A DNA stretch of 27,873 nt from DATDAH01 sp036525535 (GTDB lineage Bacteria; Actinomycetota; Acidimicrobiia; Acidimicrobiales; DATDAH01), in assembly GCA_036525535.1 (NCBI GenBank), contig DATDAH010000252.1:1-27873 (forward strand). The letters are read 5' to 3'. Of the stretch, positions 1 to 7,043 are shown piece by piece; positions within the stretch are counted from its first letter, which is position 1, and the number at the start of each line of letters is the position of its first letter. The translations under genes and the position numbers were made by a program. The notes under the pieces are model-generated. The model did not search any database, was not told the origin of the DNA, and was given only the letters and a program-made list of their open reading frames with translations.

Positions 1-991
1 GCGAGCTGAGGATGACCGTGTCGTACTCCTGGATCTCCAGCCAACGGTTGTCACCGGAGGCCAGGCGGGCCAGGGCCGACATGGGTTCGCCCTGCGAACC
101 GGTGGAGATCACGCACACATCGCCCGGCGACAGGCCGTCGATGTCCTCTATGTCGATGAGCACCGAATCGGGGATGCGCAACACCCCCAGCCGGCGCGCC
201 AAGGCGACGTTCTTCTTCATGGAGAGGCCGAGCGTGGCCACGCGACGACCGAAGGACTGGGCCGCGTCGGCGACCTGTTGGACGCGGTGGATGTGCGAGG
301 CGAAGCAGGTGACGATCAGGCGCCTCCCCTCGTGGGCGTGCATGACGTTGTACAGCACGGCGCCGACCGAGGTCTCCGACCGCGAGTGGCCGGGCGAGTC
401 GGCGTTGGTGGAGTCGGAGAGGAGCAGGCGGATGCCTTCGTTCTGGGCGATGGCGCCCATCACACTGAGGTCGGTGAGGCGGCCGTCCACCGGGTTCAGG
501 TCGAGCTTGAAGTCGCCGGTGTGCAGGATCGTGCCCTGCGGGGTGTGGATGGCCGTGGCGAAACCATGGGGTACCGAGTGGGTGACGGGGAGGAACTCGC
601 AGTCGAACGGCCCGATCTTCAGCCTCTGGTTGTCGGCCACGACCCGGAAGTCGGTCCGGTCGACCAGGCCGGCCTCCTCGATGCGGTGCCGGGCCAGGCC
701 CAGGGTCAGTTCGGAGCCGTAGATCGGGAACTTCAGCTCCCGGAGCAGGAACGACAGGCCGCCGACGTGGTCCTCGTGGCCGTGGGTGGCGATGCAGCCG
801 ACCACGCGTTCGGCGTTCGCCCGCAGGTAGGTGAAGTCGGGCAGGACGAGATCGATGCCGGGCATGTCGATGTCCGGGAACATGATCCCGCAGTCGATGA
901 GGACGATCTTGCCGTCCGACTCGATGCACGCACAGTTGCGCCCGATCTCGCCCAGGCCGCCCAGGAAGGTGATGTGGACCGGAGGCGCCAC
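1..991 (-). CDS. rnj: Ribonuclease J, N-terminal part (3' end outside window)
   Basis: Metallo-beta-lactamase-fold ribonuclease that acts as endonuclease and 5'-3' exonuclease in RNA processing and decay. About 330 residues are visible. The N-terminus reads APPVHITFLGGLGEIGRN, followed by the zinc motif HGHEDH (H70, H72, D74, H75) and later HTGDFKLD and SDSTNAD, in the order typical of RNase J (family length about 550). The start is a GTG at 991 whose G is also the last base of the dapA stop (TAGTG), so translation is probably coupled to dapA. The reading frame stays open to the left edge, so the beta-CASP end and C-terminal domain lie outside the window. The dapA-rnj pair is common in Actinobacteria. 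Identification is secure; only the C-terminus is unseen. Confidence 0.95.
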   Translation of the reverse strand, partial: MAPPVHITFLGGLGEIGRNCACIESDGKIVLIDCGIMFPDIDMPGIDLVLPDFTYLRANAERVVGCIATHGHEDHVGGLSFLLRELKFPIYGSELTLGLARHRIEEAGLVDRTDFRVVADNQRLKIGPFDCEFLPVTHSVPHGFATAIHTPQGTILHTGDFKLDLNPVDGRLTDLSVMGAIAQNEGIRLLLSDSTNADSPGHSRSETSVGAVLYNVMHAHEGRRLIVTCFASHIHRVQQVADAAQSFGRRVATLGLSMKKNVALARRLGVLRIPDSVLIDIEDIDGLSPGDVCVISTGSQGEPMSALARLASGDNRWLEIQEYDTVILSS

Positions 992-1875
992 TAGCGGGGC
1001 CCGAGCCCGTCCAGCACGCCGCGGGCGGCGTCCTCGAGGCCTTCGGGAACGGGCCCGATCGGTGGACGGGTGAGCCCGACCCGGAGGCCGAGGGTGCGCA
1101 GCAGGGCTTTGGTGGTCACAGCTTGTGGGGCTCCACCCCAGGTTTCGAAGTCGTAGGAGTCGAGCAGTCGGGCGTTCACGAGCCGAGCGGTCTCGACATC
1201 GCCTTTGGCGTGGGCCGAGATCATCTCCGTGTGCTCGGGCGCCGACCAGTGCGCGGCCACGCCGATCACTCCGGTGCCCCCGATGGCGAGGAGGGGCAGC
1301 GTGAAGGCGTCGTCGCCGCTGTAGAGATCGAAGCCGTCGGGGGCCTCGGCGATGACGCGGGCCGACGCGGCCGGATCGCCCGCCGCGTCCTTGATGCCGA
1401 CCATCGTCGGTACCTCGCGGGCCAGGCGCACCAGCACCTCGCTGTCGACCTTGCGGCCGGTGCGGATCGGGATGTCGTAGATCAGGAACGGCAGGTCGGT
1501 GGCGTCGGCCACGGCCCGGAAGTGAGCCTCCAGCCCCGCCTGGCTCGGTCGGTTGTAGTACGGCGAGACGACGAGGAGCCCGTCGACGCCGGCGGCCGCG
1601 GCCCGCCGGCTGAGCTGGCAGGTGTGACGGGTGTCGTTGCTGCCGGTCCCCGCCAGGAGGGGGACGGTGACGGCCCCACGCACGGCGGCCCAGAGGTCGA
1701 CGGACTCGTCGTCGGACAGCGTCGGCGCCTCGCCAGTGGTGCCGGCCAGGACCAGGCCGTCGGCCCCCTGGTCGACCAACCACCGGGCCAGTGTGACCGC
1801 GGCCTCCAGGTCCAACTCGAGGTCGTCGTCGAAGGGGGTGACCATGGCCACCAGCACCGAGCCGAAGCGCCCCAT
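991..1875 (-). CDS. dapA: 4-hydroxy-tetrahydrodipicolinate synthase
   Basis: Condenses pyruvate with aspartate semialdehyde, the first committed step of lysine/diaminopimelate synthesis in the cytosol. It has 294 residues, the normal family length. The catalytic set is complete: GTTGE with T46/T47, YYN (Tyr107 region), Y133 and R138 in YDIPIRTG, and Schiff-base K162 in GIKDAAGD. R138 separates true DapA from related aldolases, which matters because a second family member occurs at 10349-11110. The ATG at 1875 overlaps the upstream regulator's stop (TGATG), and the TAG stop overlaps the rnj GTG. The three genes therefore look like one coupled operon. The partner enzyme DapB is encoded about 18 kb away in this window. 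Confidence 0.96.
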   Translation of the reverse strand: MGRFGSVLVAMVTPFDDDLELDLEAAVTLARWLVDQGADGLVLAGTTGEAPTLSDDESVDLWAAVRGAVTVPLLAGTGSNDTRHTCQLSRRAAAAGVDGLLVVSPYYNRPSQAGLEAHFRAVADATDLPFLIYDIPIRTGRKVDSEVLVRLAREVPTMVGIKDAAGDPAASARVIAEAPDGFDLYSGDDAFTLPLLAIGGTGVIGVAAHWSAPEHTEMISAHAKGDVETARLVNARLLDSYDFETWGGAPQAVTTKALLRTLGLRVGLTRPPIGPVPEGLEDAARGVLDGLGPR

Positions 1876-2507
1876 CAGCCCTCTCCTCCGGTCTCGGCCG
1901 CCCGCTCGAGGCCGAGCGTGGCCAACAGGTCCTCGTGGAGCTCGAACCACACGGTGTGGTACGAGTCGGTCATCGGCTTGTCGAGCCAGTCGCCGTCGCC
2001 CGCCTGGACCTTGTCCACCGCCCGCTGCAGCCGGGCGCCGTAACCCCCGAAGCGACCCAGCGCCGCGCCGAGGCCGGCCACGACGGGCGAGGCCTGTTCG
2101 TGCAGGGCGACCAGGCGGGCGACCACCTCGGAGTCGTACGCGGCATCCCGGTGGTCGTTGAGGGCCCCGTCCCGGAGCTGCCAGTCGGTGCAGACCTGGA
2201 GGAGGGCGGGGTTGACGGCGGTGAACTCGCCGTAGTGCGCCTCCACCGCGGGACGGGTGCCGCTGGCGTCGAGCTCGTCGGCCAGTCGCTTCTCGTGCTC
2301 GGCTCGACCCTGGGGGGTGAGCACCCACCCCGACACCTGCCGGCCGGTCTTGCGGGTGACGAGGCCCTCGGCGCCGAAGCCCTCCAGCGCCCGTACGACG
2401 GTCACGTCGTCCAACCCGGTGACGTCGGCCAGCACGTCGGTCTCGGCGAACCCCTTCACGCGGAGCCCGTGCAGCACGAGGGTGCCGGGCTCGGACGGGT
2501 GGGGCAT
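1875..2507 (-). CDS. MarR-like winged-helix regulator upstream of dapA
   Basis: Probable DNA-binding regulator of 210 residues. Residues 8-70 (from VLHGLRVKGFAETDVLADVTG to RQVSGWVLTPQGRAEH) have the pattern of a winged helix-turn-helix with a beta wing. A helical C-terminal part follows, with the run YHTVWFELHEDLLATLGLER near the end, which I recognise from actinobacterial proteins usually labelled MarR-type; no ligand is known to me. I chose the ATG at 2507. An upstream in-frame start would add 14 arginine-rich residues and pass through the inverted repeat at 2517-2546. A TACGAT -10 box ends 6 nt before this ATG and there is no Shine-Dalgarno, so the mRNA may be leaderless. The stop overlaps the dapA start. 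Regulation of dapA or rnj is inferred from position only. Confidence 0.75.
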   Translation of the reverse strand: MPHPSEPGTLVLHGLRVKGFAETDVLADVTGLDDVTVVRALEGFGAEGLVTRKTGRQVSGWVLTPQGRAEHEKRLADELDASGTRPAVEAHYGEFTAVNPALLQVCTDWQLRDGALNDHRDAAYDSEVVARLVALHEQASPVVAGLGAALGRFGGYGARLQRAVDKVQAGDGDWLDKPMTDSYHTVWFELHEDLLATLGLERAAETGGEG

Positions 2508-2513
2508 GGAGCG

Positions 2514-2519
2514 ATCGTA
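2514..2519 (-). promoter_or_regulatory. Probable leaderless -10 box for the MarR-dapA-rnj operon
   Basis: On the minus strand TACGAT (TAnnnT) is followed by six bases (CGCTCC) and then the ATG at 2507. Transcription from this box would begin at or next to the start codon. There is no convincing -35 box and no Shine-Dalgarno. The first three bases of the box lie inside the inverted repeat at 2517-2546. Confidence 0.5.
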
Positions 2520-2546
2520 CCGGGGCCGCCGGGACCGCCCCGGTAC
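2517..2546 (-). promoter_or_regulatory. Perfect 10-bp inverted repeat: operator or terminator
   Basis: The arms GTACCGGGGC (2517-2526) and GCCCCGGTAC (2537-2546) are exact reverse complements around a 10-nt loop. The element sits 14 nt past the stop of the secreted metalloprotease gene and 10 nt before the regulator ATG, overlapping its -10 box. It could terminate transcription of the upstream gene (GC stem, but no T-run), act as an autoregulatory operator for the MarR-like protein, or do both. Confidence 0.55.
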
Positions 2547-2559
2547 CAAAGGGATCGGC

Positions 2560-4497
2560 TCAGTGGACGATGTAGCTCTTGGTGCAGCTCCGGTAGGGAC
2601 CGGTGGCCGGGGCGTCGACCTGCCGACCGACGACCGTCACCGACAGGGCGCCCAGCGTCTGGCTGCGGATGGCGTTCCACTGGGCCTGCGTCGGCCGGAA
2701 GGACTGATCCGGCCGGAACGGCGAGGTGAAGAGGATCGGACCCCCGGAGCGGCGGAAGACAACCGAGAAGCGGTTGTTCCGGTGCGTCCCGCCGTTGCCC
2801 CGAGCCCAGCTGATCCGCGGGGACACCTGGCTCACGCTGCTGTTGGACGGACCGTCGATCCGGGGGCTGACGTTCATCCGGGTGAAGATGCAGTTGACAC
2901 CCTCGTTGCCCCGGTTCGGGCTGAACCGCTGGTACGCCGCAGACAGGGTCGTCGGGTCGTTGTCGTCGAGCCGGGTCCAGACCACCTGCGTGCCCAGGCT
3001 CGTGTGGTCGCTGCCCTCGTCCACGTCGTCGTAGAGGTCCCACAGGACGCTCATCACCGTGGCTTCGTTGTCCTCGCCCAACCTGTGCGGTGCCTCGAGG
3101 TCGACATCGAGGTCGGCGTCCTCGGTGTCCTGGTAGCGGGTGTCGCCGATGTTGGGGATCCCCAGGCCTGCGGCCGTCTCCTGCAGGGCGGACACGGCGA
3201 AGTAGGTGGGCCATCCCTCACCCCAGGCGAGACGGGTCCCGATCGACTTGCTGTGGCGGACGTCGGAGAGGTTGGCGCTGAAGCTGTGGGGGCCACCGGG
3301 GTTGGCCTCGATGTTGATCCGGTCAGCGACGAAGTGCCCGTACTCGTGGAGGCTCACATCCCAGTCCCACCGGTCGGGCTGGAGGATGTGGAGGCTCGTG
3401 CCGTCGTAGAACGAGCCGGATGCGTCCGGGAACACCACCGGCACCGTGGGGAGCGGCGACCCGTGCAGGCTGACGATGTGGTCCCGGGCGAGGACCAGCG
3501 AGGCCTGGACGGCGAAGGCGGTGTTGTTGTCGTCGACGTTGTTGGCCGTGAGGTCCTGGGTGAGCTGTGAGCCCGTCGGGATGTCGGTGTCCACGCCGCT
3601 CTCGATGAACTGGTTGAGCGTGAACCCCGGCCCGTTGGCCCGCACCCGGACATAGACGTCGCGGCCCGTCGCGTCATCGGGGTCGTCGTTGTCGATCGTC
3701 GCCGCGTAGTGCCCGCCGGAGTCGGTGGTGACCGTCGTGACGAGCGTGCCCGCACCGGCATTGGCGTCCCGGATCTCCACCGGGGCCCGGTCGACCGGGT
3801 GCGTGCCGCCGGCAGAATCGGTCCACAGGACCGTCCCGCTGACGCAGAGGTCGAGGCAGGTCCCGGGCCCGAGGGACTCGGTCCGGGCCGCGCCACCGCC
3901 GAGGACCTCGGCGTCCAGGGCATCGGCCTCCGCCGCGGTCACCCTGCGGTTGTTCCGGAGGACGGCGACCCGCTGGAGGCGCAGGTCCTGCTCCCCGCTC
4001 TCGCTGACCAGGGTCCGGCCCGCGAACTCGTCGACCCAGACCTTGTCGGAGGACGACTGGACGGCGCCGGAGGCGTCAGTGGCGCTGAGCGTGGCCACGA
4101 TCGTGGAGCCCGACGCATCAGCCAGGGCAGCCGCCGAGAGGTCGTCCGGCGGGGCGTCGCCATCCACGATGACCGCGGTGGACGTGGACGCCGCCTCCGT
4201 GGGCACGGCGATCTCGGCCGTGGTGGCGGCCTCGCCGGTGCCGGAGACCGTCAGGAAGGCGTCGTCGAGTCCCGGCAGCGGGTCGGTGGCCACCGTCACG
4301 TCGCCGTCGGCGAGGGCGGCAGCATCGATCTGGACGCTGCCGGCCGCGACCGGCTTGCCCCGATCGGCGATCCGCGAGGGTGAGATCGGCGAGGTCGCGG
4401 CCGTTCCCGACGACGCCGGGGTGGACACGGTGAAGGTCACGGTCACGGCCGCGGCCGCGACGGCGATCAACCCGACGATCTGCTGGCGACGCGACAC
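2560..4497 (-). CDS. Secreted gluzincin-type zinc metalloprotease with an Ig/carboxypeptidase-regulatory-like domain
   Basis: Probable extracellular peptidase of 645 residues; substrate unknown. An N-terminal signal peptide is evident (SRRQ, then an Ala/Val-rich core, residues 7-24, cleavage near 30). Residues 40-210 are Ala/Asp/Thr-rich with beta-sandwich character. Residues about 218-285 (GTVLWTDSAGG to VYVRVRANG) resemble carboxypeptidase-regulatory or SdrD_B-like domains. The catalytic region has HEYGH at 384-388, and E427 in GEGWPTYF is a plausible third zinc ligand, giving the HExxH+E pattern. C214 and C218 could form a disulphide, as could C536 and C638. The GTG start follows an AGGAG Shine-Dalgarno at a normal distance. 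It is monocistronic between the diiron operon and the dapA operon. I do not recognise a named peptidase family, so the exact class is open. Confidence 0.75.
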   Translation of the reverse strand: MSRRQQIVGLIAVAAAAVTVTFTVSTPASSGTAATSPISPSRIADRGKPVAAGSVQIDAAALADGDVTVATDPLPGLDDAFLTVSGTGEAATTAEIAVPTEAASTSTAVIVDGDAPPDDLSAAALADASGSTIVATLSATDASGAVQSSSDKVWVDEFAGRTLVSESGEQDLRLQRVAVLRNNRRVTAAEADALDAEVLGGGAARTESLGPGTCLDLCVSGTVLWTDSAGGTHPVDRAPVEIRDANAGAGTLVTTVTTDSGGHYAATIDNDDPDDATGRDVYVRVRANGPGFTLNQFIESGVDTDIPTGSQLTQDLTANNVDDNNTAFAVQASLVLARDHIVSLHGSPLPTVPVVFPDASGSFYDGTSLHILQPDRWDWDVSLHEYGHFVADRINIEANPGGPHSFSANLSDVRHSKSIGTRLAWGEGWPTYFAVSALQETAAGLGIPNIGDTRYQDTEDADLDVDLEAPHRLGEDNEATVMSVLWDLYDDVDEGSDHTSLGTQVVWTRLDDNDPTTLSAAYQRFSPNRGNEGVNCIFTRMNVSPRIDGPSNSSVSQVSPRISWARGNGGTHRNNRFSVVFRRSGGPILFTSPFRPDQSFRPTQAQWNAIRSQTLGALSVTVVGRQVDAPATGPYRSCTKSYIVH

Positions 4498-4525
4498 CGG
4501 TGCTCCTGTGAGGGTGGGAACGCCG

Positions 4526-4555
4526 AACCTAGGCGGTGGCCCCCGCCGGCGTCAC
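4526..4555 (-). promoter_or_regulatory. Possible promoter of the secreted metalloprotease
   Basis: On the minus strand GTGACG (4555-4550, four matches to TTGACA) is followed by an 18-nt spacer and TAGGTT (4531-4526). Transcription would begin near 4519, leaving a leader of about 20 nt that holds the AGGAG ribosome-binding site. This is a by-eye match in GC-rich DNA. Confidence 0.35.
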
Positions 4556-4572
4556 CACCCGGGCGGGTGGCC
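4538..4572. terminator. Imperfect GC-rich hairpin after the diiron protein gene
   Basis: GGCCCCCGCC (4538-4547) and GGCGGGTGGCC (4562-4572) pair with a single bulge around a 14-nt loop. It lies 15 nt beyond the stop of the minus-strand diiron gene at 4587 and lacks a T-run. It also overlaps the proposed -35 of the next gene, so its role is uncertain. Confidence 0.25.
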
Positions 4573-4586
4573 GCGCTGTCGCGCGA

Positions 4587-5732
4587 TCAGGAGGCGGCGG
4601 CCGCGGCGCGGTCCTTGGCGACCTCGTCGAGGTCCTCGTACTCCTCGCCGGTGTCGACCCAGTCCTCGAACTGGATCACGCCGATCTCGGTGAAGCGGTC
4701 CCGCAACCAGCCGTCACTGGCGTCCAGCAGCCCCAGCTTCTTGCAGTTGGGGACGATCTTGGAGAAGAGCATCGACTGGAAGATCTGGCGGTCGGGTGCC
4801 TGCAGGGTGGCCTGGAGGGCCTCCCGGGGTTCCACGCCCATTCGCTCCCAGACCTCCTGCTGAAGCATCCGGTCCCGCATGCGCAGGGCGGCCTCGAAGG
4901 CGAACTCCTGACGCTCGCGCAGCTCGGCGGAGGTCAAGCCCTCGTAGTGCTCCTTCAGGCTGAGGACGCCGAAGGCGACGTGGCGGGCCTCGTCGCTCAT
5001 GACGTAGCGCAGGAGCCGCTTCAGCAGCGGCTCGGTGGTCATCTGGTGCATGAAGCCGAAGGCGGCCAGGGCCAGACCCTCGACCATGATCTGCATGCCC
5101 AGGTAGGTCATGTCCCAGCGGCTGTCCTGGATGATGTCGTCCAGCAGCATCCGCAGGTGGGCGTTGATCGGGTAGTGGCCCGACAGCTTGGTGTCGAGGT
5201 ACTTGGCGAAGACCTCGACGTGGCGGGCCTCGTCCATCACCTGGGTCGAGGCGTAGTACTTGGCATCGATCCACGGGACGGTCTCGACGATCTTGGCCGT
5301 GCAGACCAGGGCGCCCTGCTCACCGTGCATGAACTGGGACAGCAGCCAGTTGTTGGACTCGACCCCGAACTCCAGCCACTTCTCGTCGGACCAGTGCTCC
5401 ATCTGGGTGCCCGAGAGGTCGAGGCTCTGCTCCATGAAGCCGTTCTGGGCGGCGTTGGCGGCCACGACGGCCTCCTGGTCGACCTCGATCGACCAGTCCA
5501 GGTCGGTCTCCCCGTTCCACTGCGAGGTCTTGGCCTTCTCGTAGAGCCGGTTCAGGGCCGGGCGCTGCCCCTTCGCGTAGTCCCAGGTGAAGATGGCCTC
5601 GGCGTTGTCCTCGACGGCGTGGATCACCTCGTTCCGGTCGGTGTTGGACACCGCGAGGATGGCCTCGAGGTCGTTGACGTCCGCCCGCCCGATGAGGGCT
5701 TCGTTGCTGGACATCTCTTCGGTCGTAGACAT
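4587..5732 (-). CDS. Ferritin-like diiron carboxylate protein (AurF/R2-like oxygenase family)
   Basis: Probable dinuclear-iron oxidase or oxygenase of 381 residues; substrate unknown. The helical bundle carries a full set of putative iron ligands in two halves: E138 (GEQGA), E168 and H171 (DEARHVEVF), E218 (VEGLAL), E248 and H251 (DEARHVAFG). The repeated E...DEARH pattern is that of ferritin-like oxygenases such as AurF-type N-oxygenases and ribonucleotide reductase R2. The C-terminus is acidic and then alanine-rich, with no signal peptide, so it is probably cytosolic. The ATG at 5732 lies 4 nt past the TetR stop. Its AGGAG (5745-5741) lies inside the end of the TetR gene, so the two form an operon. 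The operators at 6357-6416 probably control it. The family-level call is sound; the reaction is not known. Confidence 0.8.
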   Translation of the reverse strand: MSTTEEMSSNEALIGRADVNDLEAILAVSNTDRNEVIHAVEDNAEAIFTWDYAKGQRPALNRLYEKAKTSQWNGETDLDWSIEVDQEAVVAANAAQNGFMEQSLDLSGTQMEHWSDEKWLEFGVESNNWLLSQFMHGEQGALVCTAKIVETVPWIDAKYYASTQVMDEARHVEVFAKYLDTKLSGHYPINAHLRMLLDDIIQDSRWDMTYLGMQIMVEGLALAAFGFMHQMTTEPLLKRLLRYVMSDEARHVAFGVLSLKEHYEGLTSAELRERQEFAFEAALRMRDRMLQQEVWERMGVEPREALQATLQAPDRQIFQSMLFSKIVPNCKKLGLLDASDGWLRDRFTEIGVIQFEDWVDTGEEYEDLDEVAKDRAAAAAS

Positions 5733-5736
5733 GGCG

Positions 5737-6351
5737 TCAGCTCCTGGGGGAATCGGTGAGAGGGGCGAGGCCGGGGGTCACGAAGCGGTGGACGTGGCGC
5801 CGGGCGGCGTCCAGGTCCCCCACATCGAGGTCGGCCGATGGGGAAAGGGTGTGCGAGAGGGCGAGGCGGGCGATGAGCTCGGTGGCCCGGCAGGCGTCGT
5901 CCTCGTCGAGGAAGCGGCGCAGGTGGCGCTCGGCCACCTCGGCGGCGACGGCGAAGGCGGTGCCCATGCGGTCGAAGGCCAGGTGGGGCATGACCAGCTC
6001 GGGCTCGTTGGCCAGGAGGGCGTGCAGCGGCTTGCTGTCCCGCAGGAAGCACACGGCACCAGACAGGGCCTCGGCCAGGACGTCGTCGAGGGTTCCGGCG
6101 GCCGCGAGGCGGGGCTCCACCTCGGTGAAGAACCGAGTCATCTCATGACGGCCGGCGGCCAGGAGGACGTCGTTGCGACCGCCGGGGAACCAGCGGTACA
6201 CGCTGGCGCGGGAGACGCCGGCCTCTATGGCGATGCGCTCGACCGTGACGGCCCGCACGCCGTGGTCGGCGATGCAGGCGAGGGCGGCGTCGGCGACCCG
6301 CTCGGGTCCTGTGCTCGAGTGTCGGCGTTCACCCGCCGCGATGGCCCCCAT
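5737..6351 (-). CDS. TetR-family regulator of the diiron protein operon
   Basis: Probable one-component repressor of 204 residues. The N-terminal helix-turn-helix lies at about residues 18-62 and ends in GVSRASVYRWFPGGR, a typical TetR recognition helix. The ligand domain is helical. It precedes the diiron protein gene by 4 nt. The start is the ATG at 6351 or the GTG immediately before it (6354). TACTGT (6366-6361) ends exactly 6 nt before that GTG and there is no Shine-Dalgarno, suggesting a leaderless message. Start sites further upstream would run through the operators. It is clearly paralogous to the TetR at 6468-7043 (shared SRAxxYRxFPGGR and a following ExxRFF). Autoregulation through the palindrome at 6357-6383 is a strong inference from position. 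Confidence 0.88.
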   Translation of the reverse strand: MGAIAAGERRHSSTGPERVADAALACIADHGVRAVTVERIAIEAGVSRASVYRWFPGGRNDVLLAAGRHEMTRFFTEVEPRLAAAGTLDDVLAEALSGAVCFLRDSKPLHALLANEPELVMPHLAFDRMGTAFAVAAEVAERHLRRFLDEDDACRATELIARLALSHTLSPSADLDVGDLDAARRHVHRFVTPGLAPLTDSPRS

Positions 6352-6356
6352 CACGG

Positions 6357-6383
6357 TGAGACAGTACGCCCCTTTTTGTCTCA
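6357..6383 (-). promoter_or_regulatory. TetR operator O1 overlapping the -10 box
   Basis: TGAGACA (6357-6363) and TGTCTCA (6377-6383) are perfect 7-bp inverted half-sites separated by 13 bp. On the minus strand the proposed -10 box TACTGT (6366-6361) lies within this site, so bound repressor would block RNA polymerase. The arrangement fits autorepression by the TetR protein that starts at 6351. Confidence 0.7.
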
Positions 6384-6400
6384 GGGGAAGGGGCCAGGCC

Positions 6401-6416
6401 TGTGACAATGGTCTCA
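6401..6416 (-). promoter_or_regulatory. Second operator-like site O2
   Basis: TGTGACAATGGTCTCA is a near-palindrome (TGTGAC-N4-GTCTCA, one mismatch) that shares the TGWGAC half-site with O1, 17 bp away. It may be a second binding site for the same TetR protein or for its paralogue encoded immediately upstream. Confidence 0.5.
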
Positions 6417-6467
6417 TCACCGCGGACTGGAGTTCGGGGCGCGGCTCCAGTCGGCGCCGGCGCGGCC

Positions 6468-7043
6468 TCAGCTTCCCGTCAGGTCGATCACGACGATGCC
6501 GCTCAGCAGCCAACGGTCGACGAGCTCGTGGACCTGGCTGGGGTCGCCCAGGTCCCAGACGCCCTCGTCGACGATGAGGCTGCCGATGAGGCGGGCCAGG
6601 TGGTCGGCGGCCTCGATGGGGGTGACGCCGTCGACCAGGGTCTCGGCCTCGAGGAGGGGCTCCAGGTAGCTGCGGATGACCCCGACCACGATGGGGGCGA
6701 TCCCGGCCAGGCGGGCCCGGATCTCGCCCTGGTCGGTCGCCATGGCCCGTTGGAACGCCTCGTGGTCGCGCAAGGACCGGTGGGCGAAGGCCAGGCCCTG
6801 CTCGACCCGGGTGCGGAAGTCCGGGGCGTCGGCGATGGCCTCGGCCAGACGAACGAAGAAGCGGCCCACCTCCCAGGTCACCGTCTCGGTCACCAGCTGG
6901 TCACGACCGCCGGGGAAGTAGCGGTAGATCGTCGCCCGGGACAGGCCGGCCTGCCGGGCTACGTCCTCGACGGTGAAGCCCTTCATGCCCCCGTTCGCGA
7001 TGCAGGTCAGCGTGGCCTCCAGCGCCTGGTCCCGCGAGCTCAT
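6468..7043 (-). CDS. Second TetR-family regulator, coupled to SURF1
   Basis: Probable one-component regulator of 191 residues. The helix-turn-helix is at the extreme N-terminus (SSRDQALEATL to GLSRATIYRYFPGGR, residues 2-46), with an all-helical C-terminal domain ending in VVIDLTGS. The start ATG at 7043 overlaps the SURF1 stop by ATGA, so it is probably translated from the SURF1 message; extensions into the SURF1 gene would be arginine/proline-rich shadow sequence. Its recognition helix closely resembles that of the TetR encoded at 5737-6351, so the two may share operator sequences. The operators at 6357-6416 lie just downstream of its stop. Ligand and targets are unknown. Confidence 0.87.
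   Translation of the reverse strand: MSSRDQALEATLTCIANGGMKGFTVEDVARQAGLSRATIYRYFPGGRDQLVTETVTWEVGRFFVRLAEAIADAPDFRTRVEQGLAFAHRSLRDHEAFQRAMATDQGEIRARLAGIAPIVVGVIRSYLEPLLEAETLVDGVTPIEAADHLARLIGSLIVDEGVWDLGDPSQVHELVDRWLLSGIVVIDLTGS

Noticed and set aside
51..929. Minus-strand frame within rnj giving an Arg/Pro/His-rich protein
   Set aside because: It is out of frame with the RNase J reading that carries HGHEDH, and has shadow composition.
4536..5759. Plus-strand open frame of about 407 codons opposite the diiron gene
   Set aside because: It is antisense to a gene with a complete diiron ligand set, and is a Leu/Gly/Val-rich shadow with no domain.
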